Shown in pieces: positions 51,451-63,030 of a DNA stretch of 64,000 nt. A program made the position numbers and the translations under genes. Position 1 is the first letter of the stretch, and each line of letters begins with the position of its first letter. Origin of the DNA: Neodiprion pinetum (taxonomy: Eukaryota > Arthropoda > Insecta > Hymenoptera > Diprionidae); contig NC_060232.1 in the NCBI RefSeq assembly GCF_021155775.2, positions 3,975,257 through 4,039,256 of the forward strand, given 5' to 3'. The notes under the pieces are model-generated. The model had not been told where the DNA came from. It did no database searches and saw nothing but the letters and a program-made list of their open reading frames with translations.

Positions 51451-52340
51451 CACCGGAAACGCGCGATCCTCCCTCTCATTAATAGTCATTATACGAATAG
51501 AAATCCCATTATCATTCACGCGTGTGGGAATTCGGCCGAAAGTTCACTTCTCGTTAGAGTTGCCTGCTCGTGTTAGGAAGCGATTTTCGATTCGCTCGTA
51601 GAATTGGGTAACGCCGGTTGACGCCAACTTTGAAAAAAGTTTGATTTTTTAGAAACTAGAAGGATATTTCGGATTATAAGAAAAATTACCCATTATCTCG
51701 AACAATTATCGTAAATAACAACTAAAAAACTTCAGTTGAGCATTCAAATCACTTTTATACAAAAATGATGATTAATAATAAGATGCAAATGTAAAAGAAT
51801 TGATAAGCAAAGTTTAAAAATGAATATCTTCCGTATGGACTTTCTCGTATCAAACCCCAAACTTAATCTTCCATCATGCTCTCGTTATATTGTCCCAGAT
51901 AACGTTAATAACGATAAAGTCAATCATATATCGGTGAAAACGTTTTTCCTTTTCTTCCGAACAAGCACTCGTATTAGCTATCAATTAAAAACTTCAAGAA
52001 TTATTTATCAACGTAAAAAATATAAAAACAAACTTTATAAGTAACAAATAAAGGTATTGGTTATTATTCGATGTATAGAATCGAAATTTATTTGTCTCAA
52101 TGAAAACTAAAAAAAAAAAGAAAAACGTTTTCTTGTTGACTTGCGTAATCCAATCGAAACTTACCTTCGAAACACGCGCTTGAACTGGCTCGAAACGTCA
52201 GGTTCTCGGTTACGAGACGCCACGTTTGCAGTTGTGCGATTTTCCGTGTTTTCGACGAATTCAAACACAGCATTGTTTTCCGTAACTGACTCGGGACTTA
52301 GTCGCGTAATTATATCAACTGCTTCGACTATTTACATTTG

Positions 52341-52356
52341 AACACACACACACACA
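52341..52356. repeat. (AC)n microsatellite
   Basis: About eight AC units. Confidence 0.88.
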
Positions 52357-53167
52357 AGAGAGACGAGCAGCTAAACTTTCCTCGCGGAATTTCTCCGTCG
52401 TTCTGCCGCGTCTGTGTTTCAGCCGAAGCTTCGGTCGGTCGAACTCCGACCCTTTTGCCCGAGTTTGTTTTGATTTTCGGTATTGACACGCGAGCTCGCG
52501 TTCAATGTTTATCCGCGAGGTTGATGGGCGGACTTGCGTCGAAATTCCGATAACAGTGTAACCCAGCCTCGATTTGCCGAAAGGTAATTCGTACGGTCCT
52601 TCTGTAAGTGCGGTTGTTCATTTTCCGGCGCAGTTTAAAAAAAAAAAAGCTCCGTTTCGCTTTGGCGGTCAAGTTTTTCCAATTTGTCGAAGACAAACTG
52701 GTCCCACGTCGCGTTTAAGCTTTCGCAGTGCCAAGGAGAGTTCGTTTGAAATTCGCAGGTCGGGAAGGAGTTAACGAGAAGCGGTAAAATCACCGGTTGT
52801 ATTCACCGTACACACATACCTCAGGTACGTACTTTACGCCCCAAACCGAGAGGGACGGGGGCGAAGCGAAACGTCCATGAGAAGCGGTGAAATTAACCGG
52901 GCCCCGTTAGCGAAACCTAATGTTGATTACGAGGGCGGACATTCCGGGGTTCTTAATTAAGGGAGCGTTCGTTCGGTGTCCGCGTCTCTATTAGCCTTGT
53001 TCTAGAGATATATAACCCTATACCCTGTACCTGACTTTTTGGCCCTCCGAAAGCTGAGAGAACCGCCCCTCGTTGAACTTGGACGTTTTTTTCATCCCCG
53101 TTCGTTCGTTCCTTCGTTTTTTTTTGTCTACCCCAGACTCACCTCGAATAACGCACCTTTTCGTTAA

Positions 53168-53782
53168 GCTCTGCAGACTTCTCTAGTACAATTAGCCACC
53201 CTCGTTGTCAGCTTGATTTCAGCCCATATATCAGAGCTTTCGTTTACCCGCAGAGTTCCATCTTCCATTGTTTCCATTGTTGTTTGCGATTGTTCTAATC
53301 GAGCGTGGAGCGTAACATTTATTTACAAAGCACTCGAGTTAAAGCTCGACGTCGGCGGAAGAAAATACAAGTTAACAGTGAAATCGAGTCAGCCTCTGTT
53401 TACGACTTATCCTAGGTACAGAAATAAATCAGAATTTAATCCAGGGATTTTTCCTTCTTTCTCCGCGATTATACGTCGATCACGTGTCGTGATAAATATA
53501 TTTCCAGGCGCATGTAACAGGTCCAAGGAATGTCTGGCTCGGGCTTGCACGATTCGCTCCGCAGTTGGTTGGTATACCTTGCCTTACAACCGGGAAACCT
53601 TGATCGCTCCATGGGTGTGTCCGTGTCGACCTCTTCCTCCTCGGCCAGATCTCCTCGGCTATATAAACTCTCCCGCTCATTTCCACGCTGCCATTTCAAT
53701 TCAACGCGCTATTAGCTCCGTCGCTTGGTTCGCAACATCGTTTTTTTATTATCTTTTTTATTTTAATACTATCATCGATTAG
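53168..53782 (+). other. Longest open frame of the window (about 204 codons), no ATG
   Basis: The frame is open from just after TAA at 53165 to TAG at 53780 and contains no ATG, so it could only be an internal exon. A reasonable acceptor, CAGCTTGATTTCAG, ends at 53222, and a donor-like GTACAG follows at 53416. The piece between reads in part LKLDVGGRKYKLTVKS, which faintly recalls the start of BTB/T1 domains. The rest is not recognisable. A chance frame is the default reading. Confidence 0.12.
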
Positions 53783-54534
53783 AGATTTACGTTCAAATTT
53801 CCCGCGTGCGGAACAAAGTTCTCCCCCTGCATATTACCATTAGAATAATTATAATTATCATGTCAAGTATTGAAAAATTCTATCACTCTGAATTTTCTAA
53901 AATCGTTCCATGCCAAGTAGATCAGGGGGAATTTGTGGGTCGTAGGTGACGCCTTCGGGATCCACCGAGGCACAGATGCTCCTGTTTATCCGCGTATACA
54001 TCCCTCCACCCCCACCGTCGCTCGATCGTTGCTGATTTAACAGGAAATTGACGTTTCACTCCCCGTCTTGACTGTACTAATTGTGAGGCAACCAGCCTGC
54101 ACCCCAAACTTCCGACAGTAAATTGTCGGTGGGATTGATTGCGTTACCTTCTCGATACCTTGTCAAGCCTAATTACTTACGAGGTATATGTATATTAGGA
54201 ATAATCGCTGTGAAATAATTCATTAATTAATTGGACGGTGAAGTTGAGTAAACAATGTTCACACTGATATTCGATTACAATTATTGCCGTTTATAATTTC
54301 AGGCTGTAGTTTCACGTGAATGCAAAACACTTGAAGATACGTTTGAGAAAAATTATCGAACAAAATTATCAAACTAATGAACAAGGGTCAATAAATTCTC
54401 GATGCAAAGGTATAATTAATTTCGATTTCAAGATGGGGTTGGAATAAAATTCAAGCCAAACGATTAGGGGTCTTAAATGGAATAAAAATCAAAGATATTG
54501 ATCCTGTATCGAAAATCAAAGCTGAGGCCAAAAA

Positions 54535-54579
54535 CTGCAAGAGAATTCCAGTATCAAAAATTTTCAATTTCTCTTGCAG
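54535..54579. repeat. 45-nt hairpin with 11-bp perfect stem
   Basis: CTGCAAGAGAA at 54535-54545 pairs with TTCTCTTGCAG at 54569-54579, and two more pairs form past a bulge. The stem is too short for a typical microRNA precursor. Confidence 0.8.
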
Positions 54580-54929
54580 AATCGTTTCCGCGAATATACG
54601 AAAAATTGCTTGAATAAATTTGAGACGCGAATAAAAATGTGCCTTAAGCGTTCCAGTTTATCACATTGAAAACCAATATTAGCCGTATCTATCTTACTCT
54701 GTGTATTATATACTTTGAATAAAACAGATTCGCCGCGTCATTTCATTGTGGGAGAAGACATCGAACACGGGTAAGCACTTTCTGGGTGGATGAAATTTGA
54801 CCGAAAACCCATTTGTCAATTCGTCGCGTTCCAACAACGTATAACGTCTACTTACAGGCGTTGTACGAGTAAAGTTACCCCAGGGCGCGAGTTTGCAAGA
54901 GGTTGATCATTCGACCTCGGGTCGGTTAA

Positions 54930-55745
54930 AAATACTCGCAAAATTTTTCTCCCCGCTTGAATCTCCTCCGTTCGAGGGAAAACCGAACGGCCAGCTCGTT
55001 TCTCGCATGAATTTTCGGAGAAAATAGGGGGAGGGGTTGAAGTTCCAAATTTGAAAATTTCCAAATGTGCCTAACTCGGAATTATTTGGTGGCGAAACTT
55101 GAAGTGAAGAAATCAAACTTCGAAGAAACAACAAAGTTTCGAATGGTCGGAAAGTCGAAGACTCAAAGTGCCGAGTTACAAGATTCCAAAAATTCAAGTG
55201 CCGATTGAGCAAAATTCCGAAAATTAAAATATACCCACAGAGCGTAATTTATGCAACGAGTGGGTGTAAAAAATTAGAAAAATCGAAAATCAGAATGACC
55301 AGGATTCAGAACGTAAAAATATAGAGAGTCCGAAACAATGAAAGATCAGAGTGGTAAAATTTAACCCAGTCCGAAATTCACATTTAACTGAAAACCTTCG
55401 ATCACTCGGAATTTCGATATTTCAGATTCTTAAATTTTCTCAATTTCGCACTTTCGGAACTTTGACTCGACGGATTTACTCCCTTTCGGCATTTTATCTT
55501 TTCAGAACTTTGAGCCTCGGGTTTCGTACCATTCGAAATTTTGATATTTCGTCAAAGCTTGATTTCTTTGCTTCAAGTATCATCACGAAAAAGTTCGGAA
55601 TTCGACGCTTGGGAACTTTTGAAATTCAGAATTTCAACTCCACCCCGAAAATAGGAAAACGACGAAAGAATAATACAAAGGGATTTTTCACCTTTTCCTC
55701 GTTGAAAAGTTCTTTCCGCACCCCGTATTTCTGCGCCTAATCGCT
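54930..55745. repeat. Long imperfect palindrome (foldback or hairpin element), centre near 55338
   Basis: The left arm (about 54930-55230) is an inverted copy of the right arm (about 55445-55745). Examples are the 19-base block at 55098-55116 against 55559-55578, the block CGAGGGAAAA at 54973-54982 against TTTTCCTCG at 55693-55701, and ACCATTCGAA in the right arm against its complement near 55145. The paired coordinates all add up to about 110,676, so the arms align almost without gaps over some 300 bp. Identity looks like 65-80 percent by eye. The central 200 bp pairs poorly. No ORF is shared by the arms. It could be an old foldback transposon or a hairpin-RNA locus; the sequence does not decide. 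Confidence 0.72.
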
Positions 55746-57361
55746 CGCAACGACCGTTATTATGCACAATTAGTGCACCGCGCGATCCGCAATCGAGAGA
55801 CACCGATCTGGTTTATACATATATCCATCCGCGCCGCTGTGCCGCACAGTTGCCGCTGATTTATCGGGTGAAATTCAAACTTGCGGACGGTGCAAAGAAT
55901 TCTTGTTAGAAAGCTGATATAGCCTAGTTTAAATTACGCGTGATCGCGCCATACGCGTGCGACCAAAGCCCGCTTGACTTCTATTAGCTTGTGGGCAACA
56001 ATCCGTTATCTCAGCCTCTCGCCGATTATACGTACGATCTATTAACACGCGACTGCAATAAACTTCGCCGATCGAAAAATCCTTTAACGGAATCCTAGAA
56101 CTCTTTGACCCATTTTTTTTTTTCTTCCCTAGGAGTAAAATTGCTCTTAAAATATGTAATAACAACTGATCAGCTGTTGCGTGCTTCATCGATCTGTAAA
56201 ATGAGGTAATTCAACACTGTTAAAAATTTCTATACGGAAGTTTCTATACTGTATCGAAAGTTTTAATCGGACACGAAACAGTGAATCCACCATACATTTA
56301 TCGTGTCTTCAGTTTACAAATGCAACAAATTTATTACACGACGTAGTAAATTCGAATTACTTTTTTGTGTTTTTACTATAAACTTGAGCGAAATAAAAAG
56401 AATTTTATTGTAAATTTAAGACAAATACATAGTAATTTACGACGCTGCGCCGAATTTGTAAAATTTGTAAATTACCAACTCTTTTGCGCAATAAATATCT
56501 TTTCATTCCTTGTTTCGCGACTGCGGAGTATCAACTGCACAGGTAACGGAAACGACGAGAGATCCGAGATTAACAGATTGAGCGCATCGCGTTATGAAGG
56601 ATTTGCAATTCGCGGAGCCCTTTGAAGCTCGAAGCATCGCACAAGGGCCGAGTCCTCGTAGTCTGAAAGGACCTTCACTCCCGGCTGATTAAATTCTGTC
56701 TAGTAACGTATACGATTGTGACGATAGTAGTTTCCCATGATTAATCAAAGTCGGTCCAGCAGCTTTCCGAGGACGCAATTGCTTCGAGATGAAAATTGTG
56801 AATTTCGCTCGTTACTCCGCAGTATCTGCGCCGTGTTAAAATAAGATACCGACTGGCGTCGGGTTGTATCAGCTGTGAATACCTGTTAGGCGCGAGTTGA
56901 ATGGCACTGGAAAATTTCTCGTCGACATTATGTTGGTAAACGGGTGTAGGTACAACGGCTATTCTCGATTTACGATCGGCGAGGTAAATCCTTTCTTCTT
57001 TTCATCCCCACTGCGTGAAAGGAGGATCGAGGAGGCGATAAATACGCGCGTCGATTAAACTTCGGATTCCTCCTGCACCGCTCCTCGTTTTAAGATCAGT
57101 ACAATTTCTTCACATCGTGCATGCGGGCTGACCTTTACCGAGGATCCACGTTGTAGGATCATGGGAATCGCGCGGCTTTTATTGCGTACGATTTTCCGCG
57201 GGAGGATTCTGGCTCCTTTCGATTACCATCGACTTACAGGACAGGCTAACAGGCCGGCTGATTTGCGCAACTCGTGCAGCTATCTAACAGCTGCCCTATT
57301 AATTATTCCGCGACTGCAAGGTTGCTCCGAGTCCGTTCTATCACCGATAAGAAAAGTCCTC

Positions 57362-57380
57362 CACACACACACACATACAC
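57362..57380. repeat. (CA)n microsatellite
   Basis: About nine CA units with one CATA step near the end. Confidence 0.85.
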
Positions 57381-58832
57381 AAGCACGCGCAAATTAAACT
57401 CAGGTGCAGTAAAATCCGAGAAGGAAATCGGCAGGTTTCGTTATATTTTAACTTGTATCGTTTTATTTTCAAACGTTTCCAACTCCGACGAATGGGGCAA
57501 AATTGCGTTCAAGACCGGAGAATTACGCCAATTTTCATACTCTATCGTCTTAGCAATTTTCCAGATGCATTCGCAGATATGCAGCAGCTGGCTTAACGCA
57601 GGCTCCGTCCACTTCCAGAGCTGTAATCATCGGGGAATCGATCGTTGTTTCGAGTAATCGAGTCGTCGGAATATCGGTATGAGTTTCGCTTCCGGCTGGT
57701 GCTTCCCGTAGGTAAAGCGTCGCTTATGATCGTCACCGGCGATGATGGCGCGTCTCCTGCTTCCGAACCGTGCAATAATAACGAGCACCGATAATGACAG
57801 TGATATCGGTGACGTAATCACCGGCTCGTCATAAACGCGCTTCGTGTTGCAGTTTCCGAGTCTTGAGCAGCGTGCTTCCATCCTCCTCGTAAACCGTCAC
57901 GATATCACGTTGCAAGTACCGAGAGCTTTAGGCGTTTTCGACAAATTTTTTACGCCCTTTTTTCGAGGGGATGAAATTCCCACGAGATCTGCGGTACCGG
58001 CTCGTTTTCACCTTCCACCTTTCCGCTAGAGATGAGATTAATTACGTCATGAACCGGTGAAAAAAGAGAATAGAAAAAAACAAAAAAAAAAAAAAAATTT
58101 CGTCCCGTCTCAAGTCGCTGCTTTAATTCTTCTCCTCGCTGTGTATCCAGTTGAATGATTATTATCACGGTGTCATTAATCACGGAGCGAGGCGGGTGAC
58201 TTCGTCAGTCTTTTATTCAACCGGGGGTGCATATGATATATCTTTTCAGTGTTTTTTCCTACCTCGGAGAAAGAGGACTAGGATGATGTAAAAGCGAAAT
58301 TTTGACGAGAGCAAATAGTTTTGTTTCAGGGCTTGAAAAATCTTTCAGGCCGGATTCTATCCGTGACAGTAAACAACGATTCAACGATCGGTTTTACCGC
58401 TGATCGAAGCATGGGTGTGAATGGAACCTGATTTTGTCGGTTGATAACGGAGCTGGTGATAAGCTCAAGACGGAGAGAGGTGAAAGCGCGCTTTAATGCA
58501 TCTGCGGGATAACGAATGTAGAGTATATATGGGACAGAATAACGGCGTCACACCCGGATGGCTAATTGGAAAGGATAGATAAATAGATCGAGGTCCAGTT
58601 ATCAGCGACCGATAAACAGGAGTCGGTTTAAAACCGGCTTTAACGGGGCGTAAAATTCGAAGAAGAGGGTAAAAATGACTCGCGAAAATATGTCACGCCC
58701 GGAAATCGACTGCGGTATGCTAATATTGACCGGAAATGATCGTTTATTTTTAAAACCCAATTAATCGACCGACTCGATTATTTTTCCTAACAATCAGTTT
58801 TTGTTTTTCATTCCCACGAACGACGCAGTACA

Positions 58833-59085
58833 ATATCGATTTATATGATTAATGCATCGATTACTATCACTGTCTTACTTACCAAGTGCCTGTTTGATAT
58901 AATTAGTGAAATAACTATAAGCCATCAAAAAACTTTTCCGCTGTTAAGACTACGCACTGAAATTTACAAAATTTTCGTTTCAAACACACGATTTTAATGA
59001 AATACGAAACAATCGATTGATCCATTGATTTTTTCCGATTCACCCGAGTCATGTTCGATTGTTTTTGGAATCGATTAATCGATGC
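58833..59085. promoter_or_regulatory. Cluster of five ATCGAT sites (candidate enhancer)
   Basis: ATCGAT occurs five times in about 250 bp, including the back-to-back pair in GAATCGATTAATCGATGC near 59068-59085. Related ATTAATCG and ATTGATT words extend to about 58760 and 59093. ATCGAT is the core recognised by Cut/Onecut factors and overlaps the DREF-type TATCGATA site. Regulatory function is inferred only from the density. Confidence 0.3.
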
Positions 59086-61223
59086 ACCGATTATTTTTAG
59101 CTCAGTGGCCATCGCTGCTGAGTATGCTGATGAACCGACTCGCCGGGTCACGTAAACAGATTAGTGGCAAGTTTCTACGGCCGAGCCAATTTTTTATCCC
59201 TCGTGGAGACGGGCATTCAGACGTCTGCGAAGCCCGGCGTCTCGACGCTGCATCCCAGAATGCACCGGGGCGAAGGTGAGCATGTGGGCAACTGCAGCGC
59301 TCGCGCTTCGTAAGCGGAAATCCGCAATCGGCGCTTCCACGGTGCATGCTTGCATTTTGGCAAGCCGGATAACTCGCCAAAAGAAGAAAGAAAGGAAGGA
59401 CGGAAGGAAGAAAGAAAGGAACAGGGGAGCCTGGAGTAATTGGCCGGAAATCGTAATGGTCTGCTTAAAACTATATCCCTTCTCTTATGATTATCCAAGT
59501 TTTAAACGGCGGAAGTTGAGTCGCGGAAAATGAGAATGGCCCGCGTATAACGAGCGAGTTTATTCCGGATCGGCAAATTTCGCCTGCGAAATATGTTTTC
59601 TATCCAACTGTATGCGTAATCCTCCGATACCGCCGAACACGCTTACGATATTTTGTTGAAACGTATCGACGCGTGTCACGATCGCCGACAAATTATCTCT
59701 AATCTATCTATCAGTCAATTATACAATTGGCACTTTAACAAATGAGCCGCATTATACAGTTTAGACTGCGGAGCGATAATTTTATCGATTCTACGGGATA
59801 GTTAACGTTCCCTCATTTTCGTCCGTCGCATGCAAACTGAGTTTCCGGTTGACGATTTCGGATAATTTCGTGGATTTCGTCGATCCGATATTGCGCAGTC
59901 CTATAATCGCAGACTTTCCGCCACGCGGAAAACGATCCGCTAGAATATTCGCAGTCGTAGAAAGAACTATCGTACGTTCAAGTCGCTGGTTCATCGCACA
60001 AATAATTTCCATTTGTATTCTGATCGTATCTCTGCAGACACTGGATTAAAAAAAAAAAAACTGTATTCGAAAAAGGGTGGTTTCAGATTTCAATGCCGAA
60101 ATTTGACCAATTTCTCATTACTTTAGTTTAAAAATACGGAATGAAAAGAGTTTTAAAGTTTTTCATCTTTTTCTTTTAATTTACCCAAAAATTGTAAAAT
60201 TCGATGAACGTGGGTTTGTGGGAATTTATTATGTTTTTCCCCTTAAAATTGACCAGTAATGGTATGGTTTCGTGAGTTGTTCCACGATTTGTCATTAGAA
60301 TGAAAAACTTAAGAATCGAAGGGTCGACCAAGATCGAGGTTAATTGTCGAATCGATCGGTTGAATCTCTTCGGAATAAGAATGCGTGATTTGTTCGTCTT
60401 TGTCAATTATCAAGAAAATATTCGACGTGGTTGCGTTGGTTTCTTACTAGGTATAAAAATCGGCTTTCGGAATCGAGAGAAGTTTGTTCCCCGATGGCAG
60501 CCAGCCGACTGTCGTCGACCGGATAAAGCAGCTCGGCTAGCGCGCGCTCTTTATATGTCCAAAGCCGAGCTCGGCAGGAATGTCGTTATTATTTAACATT
60601 TGCAGAGCGCTTATACGCCCCGTGGCCCTGGTTGCGATTTAGCGTTCTGAAGTCGACGCAGCGCACAGATGTAAACGCGTCGTTTGGCGAATAGGACGCA
60701 CGCATAAGAGAAGAAAGAATCGGAAAGAGCAGAAACTAGAAGCGACATTCAAAAGTCGGAGAAGTTTTCATTCCGCACAGTTGTGGTAAAAAAATAACGT
60801 CTAAACTTTTCTCCTCAACTTACAACGAGTTTCTCGGTAAAAACCATGGCGTAATAATTAAAATATTCTCGGACGTGGTTTCTTTGCTGCGCTTGCGTAT
60901 CGTGTTTACGCTGTGAAATTTGCGGCCCTTCAGACCTTCGTTTGCCAAAAACGCCAAGTCGTCTTAACGAGTTTCACTTCTCGGCTACCTTTTCACAGGG
61001 ACTGAAAATTCAACCGCGGAAAGTAGAGAGAAAGAGAGACAAGAGAAAATGTGATGTTTCATTTGCGGAAATATTTCCACTGCGAAAATTATTATTACAC
61101 TCTTTTCTACCGAGTTTGTTACATAAAGCCATTCACATTCACCGGCTAGTTGAATAGAATAGACGCGGCATGATTTCGCTGCATAGCGCGAATTGCGCGT
61201 TCGATCGATTAAATTTGATCGAG

Positions 61224-61251
61224 GAGTAAAAATCCTCTCACGTTTTTACTC
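61224..61251. repeat. Small perfect inverted repeat
   Basis: GAGTAAAAA at 61224-61232 pairs with TTTTTACTC at 61243-61251 across a 10-nt loop. Confidence 0.75.
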
Positions 61252-62229
61252 GAGGCTCATTAGCCGTCTCGAGTGCTGCAATGTAATCGCTGCGTGTGCA
61301 AGATGGCCAGTTACGAAGCGGCTGAAAGGGAAATACATAGTTGTAAATTGGCGCCGAATCTAGAATCCATTATCTTTAATCGTAAGGAGAAAATAAAATT
61401 CTCGAGTAACGTGTTGCGTCGATTCTCCAAGCGAGAATATTATTATTTCCACGCAAGACCGTTTACCTAGGTATTACATCTATATGTTTATACGTACATA
61501 TTACACTTAATGTAAACTCAGTTTCACCTGGAAAATATTATATATAGTATATTTATATGTATGAAACACCTTCGCCTGCGAGCATATTATAATATACACA
61601 CTCATTTTGCCGAGAATTGCTCAGCTCTCGGTGCTTCCGTTTACCGTAATATACTCTGTTTTATTTACCCGAGGAATATACGTCTTAAGCGTGATGTCTG
61701 AAAATGATCTGTTTCTTCGCTATTCGTTCTAGAATATCAGCCTAAGATTTGACGCTTGGATATCGCTAAGTTCTCGTATTTCCGTAATTCCGAAACGATG
61801 ATCATTCCGTAACAAATATCGCGATAAACGTCGTCTAAAGAAATTGGATCCAATAATTTGGTAAATTTTTAACAGAAGCAAATCTTCCCGAATCTGAAAA
61901 TCAAACTCGCAAAAAGTGTGGACGAAAAATTTTAGGAGAAGAAAAAAAAGTTGGTGAAACCTGAGGGACTGAAACCGATCGAACAGATTCAATTAAACTT
62001 TCGACACTGTAGTTTGGCGATAAAAACAGGCGGATGTACAGATCGAGCAGGAAAACCATACGGGGAAAAAAAAATGTCCCGGTTTTGGCCAGAAGCCAGA
62101 AAAGCAAAAGGAATCGAAATACCTGGGTAAACGAAAGGTGTTTAAATCGCCGAAATTCGGCGGGTCACTTGTTTTTTGTTTTTTTTTTCTCAATTTCTCT
62201 CGGTTTTTGCGACAAATCCAGCGGGTCAA

Positions 62230-62510
62230 GCGACCCCGGTTTTTCGATCCGGGAACACGGAAGCGTCTTGCGGACGGCCGTAGCCCACGCGGTTCGTTCT
62301 AACGCGTGCACGGATAGACGGACGGCCGCATTCGTATCGGTAAACCGAGTAGAACGAGCCGCGGCTCGCCTGCTCCACCTATTGCATAACCGACTTTCGA
62401 GCTGCGCTGTAGCCGCTGTGCAATTGCGGCTGCATTTCATCCGCGTCCACCTTCGAGCCGACGTCGAGGAGTCGCTGCCTCCCACACACCGATTGATTGT
62501 CGTCTAGGAA
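62230..62510. other. CpG-rich patch, function unknown
   Basis: GC-rich, with repeated GGACGGCCG-type words near 62273-62333, directly left of the degenerate palindrome at 62865. It is open on both strands. No protein was recognised. Confidence 0.4.
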
Positions 62511-62699
62511 ACTGGGCCGGGGTCAAAAAGTAGAATGGCTTGACTCTGGGATACGAAGGGTCGATCAAAGGTCGGATTTTCAAAGAGACGAGAATCTGAT
62601 TCGCGGATACTTCGAATAAAGGAATAGAAAAGTAATCGGATCCTAAGATCGATGAAGAAGTCAATGTATTCGATTTTTAAATACAGATGAAAATCTGGT

Positions 62700-63030
62700 T
62701 CGTAGAATTTCGAAACGTAGGTTTACTGTATTTTGAATCCTCGATAACCAGAGGCGATGCACGGAAAAGTGAAAACTCGAATTCTCAAAGAGCTATCTCA
62801 ATCTGAATCAATGAATTTCAAAATATACAGCGGTCAAGTATAGTGAAGAAAAGAAAAATAGAGAATGAATGAGAATGTAGTAGCGCGAGGCGTAGAATCG
62901 TCATTATATTCTGAGTCCTGAATTCCTTCTACATACAATTTTGCGCTTATACATTTTCACTTTTCTGTATTTCCAACGCTCTGAGTTTTGCGATTCTATT
63001 GATTTTTCACGTCTTTGAAAGTTGTATATC
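62700..63030. repeat. Degenerate palindrome, centre near 62865
   Basis: GAAAAGTGAAAA at 62764-62775 is the exact complement of TTTTCACTTTTC at 62954-62965. Moving outward, the left GAATC at 62735 pairs with GATTC at 62992-62996, again at a coordinate sum near 125,730, with about 70 percent similarity between. The inner part is weakly paired. It resembles the two clearer palindromes to its left in style and in some short words. Confidence 0.45.

Larger units (their letters stand above)
55746..62229. other. No gene recognised
   Basis: It contains the ATCGAT cluster, a (CA)n repeat and a purine-rich block at 59.37-59.42 kb. A frame at 59082-59279 ends beside a donor-like GTGAGC but shows no family motif. 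Confidence 0.45.

Noticed and set aside
56893..56916. Thirteen bases matching the insect miR-263 5' end (AATGGCACTGGAA)
   Set aside because: The 3' half differs and no complementary arm lies within about 70 nt on either side.
59082..59279. Possible exon before a GTGAGC donor
   Set aside because: In the open frame the donor falls directly before a stop, the start is weak and the peptide is unrecognised.
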